From assembly GCA_002840905.1 (NCBI GenBank), contig PHDD01000016.1, positions 21,692-85,691 on the forward strand: a DNA stretch of 64,000 bases, given 5' to 3'. Below the pieces are notes generated by a model, which did no database searches, was not told where the DNA came from, and saw only the letters and a list, made by a program, of their open reading frames with translations. Source of the stretch: Bacteroidetes bacterium HGW-Bacteroidetes-4. Its GTDB lineage: Bacteria > Bacteroidota > Bacteroidia > Bacteroidales > SZUA-534. The position numbers were made by a program, and so were the translations under genes. Shown in pieces: positions 27,562 to 36,065 of the stretch (its first letter is position 1; each line of letters starts with the position of its first letter).

Positions 27562-28443
27562 ATGAAATCATTCTCAGCTAAAATTATTCTCTTTGGTGAA
27601 TACAGTATTCTGAATGGTTCAAAAGCCCTGGCCATTCCTTTTCCAGCTTTTTCCGGCAGACTGCTGGCGCAACACACAAAAAACGAAAGTTCCCAGGCTT
27701 CGGCAAATAGCATTAAAGATATTTTTACCTACCTGAAGAATCAACAATTTGAAGCTATTCCCAATTTTGAAACACTTCAACAACAAATTACACAAGGTTT
27801 GTATTTTGACAGCAACATACCTGAAGGATATGGCTTAGGTAGTTCAGGAGCCCTGGTAGCAGCTGTTTATTCAACTTTTTTTAACGGATTTGAAGAATTG
27901 AGCACAAAGCAGATTAAAACCGATTTGGCACGTATGGAATCGTTTTTTCACGGTACCAGTTCAGGAATTGATCCCCTGGTTTCTTTTTTAAATGCCCAGG
28001 TATTGGTCAAACAGGAATCTGTTGAAACCCTTCAGATAGCTCCATGCACTGAATTTAAATTGGTATTGATTGATACGGGTCAAAAAGCAGCTACACAGGG
28101 TCTGGTTCAGTATTATAAAAACCTTATCAACGATAAAAGCCAATCCTACAATTTGGAGCAACTCAAACAAACTACCAACCGATGTATAGCTGGCTATTTG
28201 CAAAACAAACTACTTTTTGATGATATAAAAAAACTTTCTGAACTTCAACAACAATTGCTAAAACCCATGTTTGTATTAAACACCCCTTTGCTCGAAGCTA
28301 TGAATCGTTTTAAGGATGATGTATCTTTAAAACTTTGCGGTTCAGGAGGTGGGGGTTTTGTTTCCGCCTGGGTGCGCAAAAGCAAAAGCCAGGAATTCAT
28401 CGATTATCTTAACCATCATATGCTGACTTACCATCAGGTATAA
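27562..28443 (+). CDS. Mevalonate kinase-like GHMP kinase
   Basis: A 293-residue GHMP kinase. AKIILFGEYSILNGSKALAI, EGYGLGSSGALVAAVYSTF (ATP loop, about 91-108), HGTSSGIDPLVSFL (catalytic Asp region) and KLCGSGGGGFVSAWV (about 254-268) are the motifs of mevalonate kinases. It is the last gene of the co-directional leucine/mevalonate run and is convergent with the NDH-2 gene, whose stop lies 9 bases away. It most likely performs the first phosphorylation of mevalonate. Confidence 0.85.
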   Translation: MKSFSAKIILFGEYSILNGSKALAIPFPAFSGRLLAQHTKNESSQASANSIKDIFTYLKNQQFEAIPNFETLQQQITQGLYFDSNIPEGYGLGSSGALVAAVYSTFFNGFEELSTKQIKTDLARMESFFHGTSSGIDPLVSFLNAQVLVKQESVETLQIAPCTEFKLVLIDTGQKAATQGLVQYYKNLINDKSQSYNLEQLKQTTNRCIAGYLQNKLLFDDIKKLSELQQQLLKPMFVLNTPLLEAMNRFKDDVSLKLCGSGGGGFVSAWVRKSKSQEFIDYLNHHMLTYHQV

Positions 28444-28452
28444 AACCAGGCT

Positions 28453-29724
28453 CTATTCCTGCATGCGAAATGGTTTTATCATTACCCGCAACGATTGATC
28501 ACGTAGCAAATAACATTGTGCCCAGTTGATAAAAATAAACACCCGGTTTTTCACTCCAACTATCGACATCAGGTGCACAAACAACCATAGTAACCAAGCT
28601 ATAAATCCCGATAAACGCAATGCGGGCAAATCGGCAACAGCCATATTCCGTCCAATGGTTGCCAAACTGCCCTTATCGCGGTAGTTAAAAGCTTTCCATT
28701 TTCCTGTTTTTAAATTTTTTGCCAGGTTCTTTGCCTGTTGAATAGCAACCTGAGCTACCTGCGGATGGCCATCAGGATAGTTATTTTCTGTTTGATAAGC
28801 CATGTCGCCAATGGCAAAAACCCGGGGTACGTCATCTACCTGATTAAAAGCATCAACCTTTATTCGGTTGCCCCGGGCGTAAACACTTTCGGGTAAGCCC
28901 GAGATGGTGAATCCTCTGACCCCGGCAGTCCACAACAAATTGCGGCAATTTACCACAGTTCCGGAACCCAGACTTACTTTTTGTCCATCATAATTTTCTA
29001 TCTTTTCGTTCAGGAACACCTGTACATCCAGGCGCTGAAGGTATTTTAAAGCATCACCCCCGGCTTTTTCACTCATACCATTAAGCAAGCGGGGTTCGGC
29101 TTCATAAAGCTGAATCTGCATCAACGAAAAGTCCAGTTCGGGATAATCCTTAAACAGCACGTTGTTTTTCATCTCAGCAATGGCTCCCGAAAGTTCAACA
29201 CCTGTGGGTCCGCCTCCCACAATCACCACCGACATCAATTGGGCCTGTTCTTCTATATTTTGCGTAAGAATGGCCTTTTCAAAGCTTTCCAAAATTCGAT
29301 TTCTAACATAAATAGCTTTAGCAGTCGACTTCATGGGTAAGCCAAATTTTTCGAGCGATTCCGAGCCAAAGTAATTATTACCTACCCCTGTTGCCAGTAC
29401 CAGGTAGTCGTAGGGCAATAGTCCGTCGGCTGTTTCTATATGTTTAGCTGATAAATTTATCTGCTTTAAGGCGGTATTGCGAAAATGCAGGTTGGCATGC
29501 TTCTGAAATATTTTACGCACCGGAAAGGAAATGGAAGCAGGCTCAATGCCTGAAGTGGCTACCTGATAGAAGAGGGGCTGAAACTGATGAAAATTGTTTT
29601 TATCGATAAGCACCAACTGATATTTTGAAGCGGCCAGACTGCGAGCCAGTTTCAGTCCGGCAAAACCCGCGCCAACAATTACTACGCGCTCTTTTCCATT
29701 TTGTGGAAGATTAAATGTCTTCAT
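28453..29724 (-). CDS. ndh: Type II NADH dehydrogenase (NDH-2)
   Basis: Single-subunit, non-proton-pumping NADH:quinone oxidoreductase. The first FAD-binding Rossmann motif is VVIVGAGFAGLKLARSLA (about 14-31), the second, for NADH, is VVIVGGGPTGVELSGAIAEM (about 166-185), and the quinone-side motif is VFAIGDMAYQ. The C-terminal 60 residues have a hydrophobic segment (GFIAWLLWLFVHLMSIVGV) that anchors it to the membrane. It is monocistronic and divergent from lipA. Electron acceptor would be menaquinone, whose synthesis genes are 12 kb away. Confidence 0.88.
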   Translation of the reverse strand: MKTFNLPQNGKERVVIVGAGFAGLKLARSLAASKYQLVLIDKNNFHQFQPLFYQVATSGIEPASISFPVRKIFQKHANLHFRNTALKQINLSAKHIETADGLLPYDYLVLATGVGNNYFGSESLEKFGLPMKSTAKAIYVRNRILESFEKAILTQNIEEQAQLMSVVIVGGGPTGVELSGAIAEMKNNVLFKDYPELDFSLMQIQLYEAEPRLLNGMSEKAGGDALKYLQRLDVQVFLNEKIENYDGQKVSLGSGTVVNCRNLLWTAGVRGFTISGLPESVYARGNRIKVDAFNQVDDVPRVFAIGDMAYQTENNYPDGHPQVAQVAIQQAKNLAKNLKTGKWKAFNYRDKGSLATIGRNMAVADLPALRLSGFIAWLLWLFVHLMSIVGVKNRVFIFINWAQCYLLRDQSLRVMIKPFRMQE

Positions 29725-29861
29725 AAAGAACTTTTTAATGATGAGTCCGGGCCGTTTATAAAAAATGAATCCTTAATAAGACCCGCGAATCTTTTAATCT
29801 TAAAACAATTTGCCGGCAAGGTTGTTTTTCCGCTGTAAGCATCATTTTAGTATTAGAAAAC

Positions 29862-30770
29862 ATGGAATTTCAACTCGATAAAACACAACATAAGGATACA
29901 CCTAACACCCAGCAAAAGGCAAAAGGCCGGCTTCCTCACTGGATGAAGGCGCAGATGCCCAAAGGAAAAACCTACAGCCAGGTGTACAACCTGATTAATG
30001 AGCACAAACTGCACACCATCTGTACCAGCGGGAATTGTCCGAATAAAGGTGAATGTTGGAATGCCGGAACCGCCAGTTTTATGATACTGGGCGAGAAATG
30101 CACCCGGAATTGTCGTTTCTGTTCGGTTATCAACAAGATTCCCGATCCGGTTGACTGGCACGAAGCCGATCGCCTGGCACGCACCATTCAGACCCTGAAA
30201 TTAAAGCATGCGGTAATTACTTCGGTTACCCGCGACGATTTGGACGATGGCGGGGCAAAATTCTGGGCTTATACCCTCTCAAAAGTTAAGGAAATAAATC
30301 CGGGCATTACCCAGGAGGCTTTGATTCCCGATTTTAACGGCAACACCTCGCTGGTTCAACAAGTGATTGACGCACAACCTGAAGTTATTTCGCATAATCT
30401 GGAAACCGTAAAACGCCTTACCTCAAAAGTACGCAGTACCGCCCGCTATTCACGCAGTTTAGCTGTTCTCAAATACATTGCCGATTCCGGAATTACCGCC
30501 AAATCGGGAATTATGGTTGGCCTGGGCGAAAAACCCGACGAAGTGCTGGAAACCCTCGACGATTTAAGAGCTGTAGGTGTAAAGATTGTCACTATTGGAC
30601 AATACCTGCAACCCAATTCGCACCTGTTGCCTGTTGAGGAATACATTACTCCTGAACAATTTAAGTTTTACAAGAGCGAAGGCCTGAAACGGGGTTTTGC
30701 TTTTGTGGAGAGCAGTCCGATGGTTCGTTCGAGCTATCACGCCGAGCGACATGCCAGAATCGCCAAATAA
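29862..30770 (+). CDS. lipA: Lipoyl synthase LipA
   Basis: Radical SAM enzyme inserting two sulfur atoms into octanoyl groups on lipoyl domains. Cysteines 54, 59 and 65 (CTSGNCPNKGEC) bind the auxiliary cluster that donates sulfur. Cys80, Cys84 and Cys87 (CTRNCRFC) bind the radical SAM cluster. The C-terminal MVRSSYHAERH with the RSSY serine ligand is present. Length (302) is normal. LipB is not adjacent. The flavin reductase paralogue starts 83 bases downstream and may be co-transcribed. Confidence 0.97.
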   Translation: MEFQLDKTQHKDTPNTQQKAKGRLPHWMKAQMPKGKTYSQVYNLINEHKLHTICTSGNCPNKGECWNAGTASFMILGEKCTRNCRFCSVINKIPDPVDWHEADRLARTIQTLKLKHAVITSVTRDDLDDGGAKFWAYTLSKVKEINPGITQEALIPDFNGNTSLVQQVIDAQPEVISHNLETVKRLTSKVRSTARYSRSLAVLKYIADSGITAKSGIMVGLGEKPDEVLETLDDLRAVGVKIVTIGQYLQPNSHLLPVEEYITPEQFKFYKSEGLKRGFAFVESSPMVRSSYHAERHARIAK

Positions 30771-30853
30771 GGGCATTATATTTTTACTCTTATCAGTTAA
30801 CCTTTTTATTTTGAATTTGTTAATTATTCAAATCAACTTGTCATTTATACCTA

Positions 30854-31501
30854 ATGAAATACCGATCAAAAGTACTATCAAAACGCATCATCAATAAAGA
30901 CACGCTGGTGTTGGAGCTCGAAAAAGGCGACATCCGTTTTAAAGCCGGACAATACCTGGTACTGTCTTTTCCTAACGAAAAAGAAGCCCGCGAATATTCC
31001 GTGTATAACGGCGAAAACGCTTCCACTATCGAAATTCTGATAAAAACTCTGCCCGAAGGCAGCTTTTCGATGCGTCTGGGCGACTTAAACGTGGGTGATC
31101 CCCTGCTGATTGACGGACCTTTTGGTTTTTTTGTAATGAAGGAGCATGAAGTGAAAACCAAACCCCATGTTTTTATTGCTTCTGGAACCGGTATTTCGCC
31201 TTTCCGGAGTTATATTCAAACCTATTCGAAGTTGAATTACCACTTATTACACGGTATCCGCAAACTCGACGACCGGATTGAACCCGAAAATTATCCCGAT
31301 GATAAGCTTACCTATTGCATCAGTCGTGAAACCTCGCCCTATTTTAACGGACGGGTTACTGACTATCTAAAACAGCAGCCCATCGACAAGCAGGCCATTT
31401 ACCACTTGTGTGGAAACTCGGCCATGATTAATGATGTTACTGATTTATTGGAAACCAACGGAATACGTCCTGAAAACATTCGCACCGAAGTGTTTTTTTA
31501 A
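30854..31501 (+). CDS. Ferredoxin-NADP reductase-like FAD oxidoreductase (copy 2)
   Basis: Second compact (215-residue) reductase, clearly paralogous to 14888-15550. Shared features are EYSVYNG/QYSIYSG, FIASGTGISPFRSYI, FNGRVTDYL, LCGNSAMINDV and an EVFF/EVYF C-terminus. Domain order is FAD then NAD(P), without an Fe-S domain. The FAD half is about residues 5-95 and the nucleotide half about 105-215. It follows lipA, and a terminator lies 60 bases after it. Probable role: reducing flavodoxin or ferredoxin, with radical SAM enzymes as likely clients. The specific partner is unknown. Confidence 0.78.
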   Translation: MKYRSKVLSKRIINKDTLVLELEKGDIRFKAGQYLVLSFPNEKEAREYSVYNGENASTIEILIKTLPEGSFSMRLGDLNVGDPLLIDGPFGFFVMKEHEVKTKPHVFIASGTGISPFRSYIQTYSKLNYHLLHGIRKLDDRIEPENYPDDKLTYCISRETSPYFNGRVTDYLKQQPIDKQAIYHLCGNSAMINDVTDLLETNGIRPENIRTEVFF

Positions 31502-31559
31502 TTTTACTATGAAGTACCGGAACATAACACGGGTCGCCAAAAAGCCTTTTTAACTTATC

Positions 31560-31580
31560 GCCTGATTTATCAGGCTTTTG
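31560..31580 (+). terminator. Terminator after flavin reductase copy 2
   Basis: GCCTGA-TTTA-TCAGGC is a perfect 6-bp stem with a 4-base loop followed by TTTTG. An outer pairing of AAAAAGCCT with AGGCTTTT could lengthen it. Confidence 0.6.
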
Positions 31581-31749
31581 TTGTTTAGTTAGGCTCGAGT
31601 TTTATCAAAAAGTGAATGTTATCTTACAATAATTCATCATCACCCCCGTTATAATGCTGATAAATACCTTAACTTTTTCAGCGCATGAAGCAATAATACA
31701 CGTAAGATTATTACCTATCACAGAGTATTAACAACAAATTGTAAGGTGT

Positions 31750-33264
31750 ATGAAAAAAAATACTGCGTTGCTTCTTATCCTGGTTCATGCAATGGTTTTT
31801 GTATGGCTCTTTCACAAACAACAGCCTGGGCTGAATCTGTTTATTTATGAACTTTTGGCTCTTTCCTCTTTACGCTTTATACTCAAGGAACGGCCGGTCT
31901 CACTTGTCTCAAAAAGCGTGCTGGCCGGTACGCTGATTTCAGGAGTAGCCATGATCTGGCATTTTTCAGACTGGGCCATCTTTATCAACCTATGCTCGTT
32001 TTACCTCTATACAGGCAGCATAGTTTACTCCCAATCGCGTTCGCTCATTAGCACTGGCCTGTTTTCGCTTACCAATGCTTTTCAGGCACCAGGTAGATTT
32101 ATAATACTGTTGGCTAACCGGAACGGAAAGAACAAAACGGTAAGTAAAGGTTTCAGGGCACTTAAACTAGCCATACTGCCACTAATTGTCATAATGATTT
32201 TTATTGCGCTGTATAAGGCATCGAATCCTTTGTTTGATAAAGGAGTAGCACAACTGACCACTTTTATCGACCGTTATTGGCAGGCCCTGTTGCATGACAT
32301 TGATTTGGCCTGGTTGTTTACCTTTATATTTGGCTTGTTTTTCAGCATACTTCTCTTTATTCATGTGCAACACAAACGGGTACTGGCTTACGAAACCAAC
32401 AGTCAAGACCAGTTAACACGCATTCGTAATAAACACCCCTTTGGTTTTAAGCTTACGGCTCTTAATGATGAGCTTAAATCGGCGCTGTTTCTACTGGTTA
32501 TGTTGAACCTGCTTTTGCTGATCATCAACGGCATCGATATTTACTGGGTTTGGTTTAATTTTGAGTGGGAAGGCGAATACCTGAAACAATTTGTGCACGA
32601 AGGGACTTACCTGCTGATTATTTCCATTCTGATATCGATGGCACTGGTGCTTTTCTTTTTCCGGCGAAACCTGAACTTTTATGCCCGCAACAAAACGTTA
32701 AAGCTGCTCTCCTATGCCTGGCTGGCGCAGAATGCCTTTTTGGCCCTTTCGGTAGCCATGCGAAATTTCTGGTACATCAAGTACTTTGCCCTGGCCTACA
32801 AGCGCATCGGCGTATTGGTTTTTCTGCTGTTGACGCTCTACGGCATCTTTACCGTGTATCAAAAAGTACGGCATCAAAAATCGGCGTATTACCTCTGGCG
32901 CACCAACAGCCTGGCTACTTTTGTGGTGCTGGTATTGTTAACCCTGGTGAACTGGGACGCGGTAATAGCGCGTTACAATTTTTCACATTACCGAACGGCT
33001 TTTGTCCACCTTAATTTTCTGTCGAATCTTTCAGATAAGACCTTGCCGCTGCTCAACAAGTCGCTTGAAGAGCTCAAAGCCATGGAGACGGTTCAAAAGG
33101 AGCTTTTCCCCTTCGAAGAACAGTACATGAATGCTGATGCCTATCATAAAAAAATACAACAACGAAAGGAATATTTCATGAGCCGCTGGAACGAAAAAAA
33201 CTTACGTTCGTGGAACTTTGCCGAAGCAAGGGCGTACAAAGCATTGAGTGTTGTTAATAAGTAG
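31750..33264 (+). CDS. Multispanning membrane protein, DUF4173-like
   Basis: A 504-residue inner-membrane protein with about ten hydrophobic segments over residues 5-410, then a soluble, charged C-terminal region (about 420-504). The pattern and the segment ARNKTLKLLSYAWLAQNAFL resemble DUF4173/DUF4153-type proteins of Bacteroidota. No function is known for this family, and no enzyme motif is visible. Flanking genes give no clear hint: it follows the lipA unit and ends before a bidirectional-looking terminator shared with a convergent methyltransferase. Confidence 0.65.
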   Translation: MKKNTALLLILVHAMVFVWLFHKQQPGLNLFIYELLALSSLRFILKERPVSLVSKSVLAGTLISGVAMIWHFSDWAIFINLCSFYLYTGSIVYSQSRSLISTGLFSLTNAFQAPGRFIILLANRNGKNKTVSKGFRALKLAILPLIVIMIFIALYKASNPLFDKGVAQLTTFIDRYWQALLHDIDLAWLFTFIFGLFFSILLFIHVQHKRVLAYETNSQDQLTRIRNKHPFGFKLTALNDELKSALFLLVMLNLLLLIINGIDIYWVWFNFEWEGEYLKQFVHEGTYLLIISILISMALVLFFFRRNLNFYARNKTLKLLSYAWLAQNAFLALSVAMRNFWYIKYFALAYKRIGVLVFLLLTLYGIFTVYQKVRHQKSAYYLWRTNSLATFVVLVLLTLVNWDAVIARYNFSHYRTAFVHLNFLSNLSDKTLPLLNKSLEELKAMETVQKELFPFEEQYMNADAYHKKIQQRKEYFMSRWNEKNLRSWNFAEARAYKALSVVNK

Positions 33265-33300
33265 TTTTTTTCATAAGGATTAGGTTAATAAGTTAGTTAA

Positions 33301-33333
33301 GCCTCCGGGATACGAGCCCCTGGAGGCTTTTTT
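33301..33333 (+). terminator. Terminator between convergent genes
   Basis: GCCTCC (33301-33306) pairs with GGAGGC (33322-33327) around a GC-rich loop, followed by six T. It ends the membrane-protein gene and just touches the stop of the convergent methyltransferase. Confidence 0.75.
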
Positions 33334-34066
33334 ATGTTTCAGCCCGCTCTGCTTCAAGCACCAAAGGCTGTGTAGCTTCGCTCCACGCCTGCCGCTTAAA
33401 CCCGCCGTAAGCTTTGAGTTTTACAAATCCTGCTGCATTAATTTGCGCCATCAGTTCATCCTTTTTTAATGGCAACAATAACTGACTGTTTTCTATAACC
33501 TGTCCGCTGGCTTTAAAGGTAAGGCGGGTACGGAAATCGATACGATGTTGCGCTTCGAGGTAATGGTACTTGCGCACAAACTCAATTTCGGCGTTATCGA
33601 TGGTGGGCAAGCCGTTGATGTGCTGGTTTAAAATGCGGTCGTAGTTAATAATCTGAAGGAACAGTCGCCCTCCCGGTTTTAAAACCTGAAAAGCCTGACG
33701 GGCAAAAACACCTACTGCATCCTCGTCGGGAAGGTGAACCAGGGTATTACCAAAGCACAGCAGCGCATCGAAACTTTGGGACTGAAAACGGGCATCGAGC
33801 TCCAACATATTTTGTTCGTAAAAGCATGCCGACTTGTAACTATTTCCGGCCACCGCACGGGCAACCATCTCTTTGTTTAAATCGATGCCTGTTACCCGAT
33901 GCCCCTGTTGGGCCAGCGCCTGGGCCAGCTTACCGGTTCCGCAGCCCACATCGAGTATAGCCAGGTTCGCAGATACCTGCGTTGCAGTTGCAACAAAATT
34001 CACTATTTCGGGGTTTAGCGGAAAAATGGCATCGTAAGCATCGGCAATGGAAGTATAAAAATTCAT
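33332..34066 (-). CDS. Class I SAM-dependent methyltransferase
   Basis: A 244-residue Rossmann-fold methyltransferase. Motif I is ILDVGCGTGKLAQAL (about 35-49), acidic motif II is GIDLNKEMVARA, and the motif IV region is ALLCFGNTLVHLP, followed by LKPGGRLFLQI. The substrate is not predictable from sequence. It is co-directional with and downstream of the sodium/solute symporter; the two are separated by a heptamer array, so they may share a transcript or the array may carry the promoter. Its ATG at 34066 begins about 10 bases after the array. Confidence 0.85.
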   Translation of the reverse strand: MNFYTSIADAYDAIFPLNPEIVNFVATATQVSANLAILDVGCGTGKLAQALAQQGHRVTGIDLNKEMVARAVAGNSYKSACFYEQNMLELDARFQSQSFDALLCFGNTLVHLPDEDAVGVFARQAFQVLKPGGRLFLQIINYDRILNQHINGLPTIDNAEIEFVRKYHYLEAQHRIDFRTRLTFKASGQVIENSQLLLPLKKDELMAQINAAGFVKLKAYGGFKRQAWSEATQPLVLEAERAET

Positions 34067-34075
34067 ATTTGTTTT

Positions 34076-34190
34076 GAGATTAGATGTTGGAGTTTGGAAA
34101 TTAGACTTAAGATTTAAGACTCAAGAATGTTTAATATTTCATTATTCACTATTCACTGTTCATTATTCATTGATAATTGATAATTGTTTC
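34076..34190 (-). repeat. Composite heptanucleotide array, copy 1
   Basis: Read on the minus strand this is a period-7 array. Block A has ATTATCA, ATTATCA, ATGAATA, ATGAACA, GTGAATA, GTGAATA. Block B has TCTTAAA, TCTTAAG, TCTAATT, TCCAAAC, TCCAACA, TCTAATC. It lies between the symporter and the methyltransferase, and the symporter reading frame runs into block A. The two other copies have the same A-then-B order relative to transcription. Confidence 0.85.
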
Positions 34191-35637
34191 TTTCCGGCTT
34201 TATCAAAAAAGTACTGAGCACCGCTGCTGCCAAAGCTACAAAAAAAGTAAGGAGGCGCGAGGTAATTTGCTTATCGAGTCCGCTGCTTATCCAGAAAATG
34301 GTAAAGGCCAAGCCGCTGATAATGGTGATAATAACGGCAATGCCATGGTAACGCTTCCAGAACAGGGTAAGCAGGATAACCACCGAAAAGGTGCCCCCGA
34401 TGCCCGCCCAGACGTAGCTCACCAGTGAATAAATAAGGGTGGTTTTTCCAAAATAGGCTATACTTAAGGCGATGGCAGCAATTAAACCGGTTATCAGGCG
34501 CGAGAACAGCAGGCTCCGCTTCTGAAAAAAGGCCTTTCCGAAAAGGGGTTGCAACAGGTTGTCGGTAAGCTCGGTGGCCGATAGAATTAGCAGGGAATCG
34601 GCCGTAGATATCATAGCGGCGATAGCCCCGGTAATCAGTATGGCTGCAATTACCGGAGGAAAAATGGTTAACAACACCGAAGGCATCACCAGCTCGCGGT
34701 CGGTCAGACCAGTGGGCCCGAACAGGGCCAGCCCTATCCAGCCAATGCATAGCGCGCCCAGGTAGGCTACTAGTGTCCAGACAATGCCAATATTCCGTGC
34801 TTTTTTAGCCTGTCGGGCATCTTTAATGGCCATAAAGCGCATGCTAAGCTGGGGTTGGCCACCCAGGTAACCAAAAAACCAACTGAATCCGCCCACCAGG
34901 GCAATACCTGCTGTAAAGCCCTGCAATCCGCCGCTTAGCGAAGTGTATTCGCTTCCGGCCTGATGCAAGGCCTGCGAAATATTTGTTGCATAAAGGTCGG
35001 GATGATTGGCCAGGTAAATAAAGCCGACAATGGGACCGGCTATCAGGGTAATAATCATCATCAGGGACTGAATCACATCGGTATAAACCACACTCATAAA
35101 GCCTCCGTAAATGGTGTAAGGCACAATAATGGCTGCGGTAATCAGCATGCCCGTTTTGGCATCGATGGCAAACATAGTGTTCAGCGTTTTTCCCCCACCC
35201 AAAAACTGGGCACCCACATAAAAGAAAAAGAAGAAAACGATGGTGGCGCTGCCTATCATACGGATGTATTGCTCCACCTCGCCATGTTTGCGGGCAATAA
35301 AAGCAGTAAAGGTACTTACCTGGTATTTTTCAGCGGCATCGCGCAAGCGCCAGGCTATGAGCGCCCAGGCCGTAATAATACCTGTTACACAACCCAGCGC
35401 CGTCCAAATTTCGAGCAGTCCGGTGGCATAAGCTGCTCCGGGCAGTCCCAGCAAGGCCCACGACGATTCGCCCGTGGCTCGCTCCGATAAGGCGGCTACC
35501 CAGCCGGGCAGTTGACGTCCTGCTATGGCGTAATCGGCACTGTTTTTAACTTTTCGTCCCTGGTAAATGCCCCAGGCTATAAGCAGCGAGAGGTAGGTAA
35601 CCATTACCAGCAGCAGTTGGGTGTTTTGTAGTTCCAT
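34153..35637 (-). CDS. Sodium:solute symporter (SSS family)
   Basis: Inner-membrane Na+-coupled transporter of about 494 residues with 12-13 predicted helices. The N-terminal segment GIYQGRKVKNSADYAIAGRQ and the helix-2 region SERATGESSWALLGLPGAAY resemble the PutP/proline-type branch of the SSS family. Sodium-site serines are expected in the segment MISTADSLLILSATELTD (about 340-358 of the longer frame). I chose ATG at 35635-35637, the start that puts MELQ directly before helix 1; an upstream in-frame start would add 17 non-hydrophobic residues. The last eight or so residues (ending SMNNEQ) are encoded by the heptamer array and not by conserved family sequence. The substrate is unknown. Confidence 0.85.
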   Translation of the reverse strand: MELQNTQLLLVMVTYLSLLIAWGIYQGRKVKNSADYAIAGRQLPGWVAALSERATGESSWALLGLPGAAYATGLLEIWTALGCVTGIITAWALIAWRLRDAAEKYQVSTFTAFIARKHGEVEQYIRMIGSATIVFFFFFYVGAQFLGGGKTLNTMFAIDAKTGMLITAAIIVPYTIYGGFMSVVYTDVIQSLMMIITLIAGPIVGFIYLANHPDLYATNISQALHQAGSEYTSLSGGLQGFTAGIALVGGFSWFFGYLGGQPQLSMRFMAIKDARQAKKARNIGIVWTLVAYLGALCIGWIGLALFGPTGLTDRELVMPSVLLTIFPPVIAAILITGAIAAMISTADSLLILSATELTDNLLQPLFGKAFFQKRSLLFSRLITGLIAAIALSIAYFGKTTLIYSLVSYVWAGIGGTFSVVILLTLFWKRYHGIAVIITIISGLAFTIFWISSGLDKQITSRLLTFFVALAAAVLSTFLIKPERNNYQLSMNNEQ

Positions 35638-35761
35638 ACGTTGCTTTGTTTTAGGCAAACTAAGATAAGAAAATTCTGTTTCGTACAAAAAGGATTACTG
35701 GTTGCTGGTCACCCGATCGATGCAACGCGGTTTTATAAACCATGTTGTATTTTGATTTACA

Positions 35762-35790
35762 AAAAAAAGGGAGTACCTCGCAGCACTCCC
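35762..35790 (-). terminator. Terminator of the OmpA-like operon
   Basis: On the minus strand GGGAGT and ACTCCC pair (35785-35790 with 35769-35774), followed by a run of eight T. It lies between the 3' end of the small coiled-coil gene and the symporter start. Confidence 0.75.
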
Positions 35791-35818
35791 CGTAAAAATG
35801 GAATTCCCTACTGCTTTG

Positions 35819-36061
35819 TTATTCCAATTTTTCCTTTAATTCTTTTTCCAGTTTGTTAACTTGTTGCTGCAAGGAACTAAGCTGATTTTTCAGCTTATCG
35901 TTATCGTCCTGTATTTTGTTTAACTTTTGTGTGTAGATGGCCTTGTGATAAAAATAAGCAGTCAGGTAACCAATGAGTGCAGCTACCACCAGAAGTATCA
36001 CCATCTCAATAATAGACCCAGTACGGGTTTGTGCCAAAATAATAGTCAATGTATTCATCAT
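35819..36061 (-). CDS. Small membrane-anchored coiled-coil protein
   Basis: An 80-residue protein with one transmembrane helix (about 18-40, MVILLVVAALIGYLTAYFYH) and a heptad-patterned C-terminal half rich in Lys, Gln and Glu (about 45-80), which should form a coiled coil. No named family. It is 4 bases downstream of the OmpA-like gene in the same orientation, so the two are almost certainly co-expressed and may form a cell-envelope unit. Confidence 0.65.
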   Translation of the reverse strand: MMNTLTIILAQTRTGSIIEMVILLVVAALIGYLTAYFYHKAIYTQKLNKIQDDNDKLKNQLSSLQQQVNKLEKELKEKLE

Positions 36062-36065
36062 GTCT

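Noticed and set aside
32565..33014. 149-codon frame inside the DUF4173-like gene
   Set aside because: Same-strand shadow in another frame of a gene with good membrane-protein character; composition is not protein-like.
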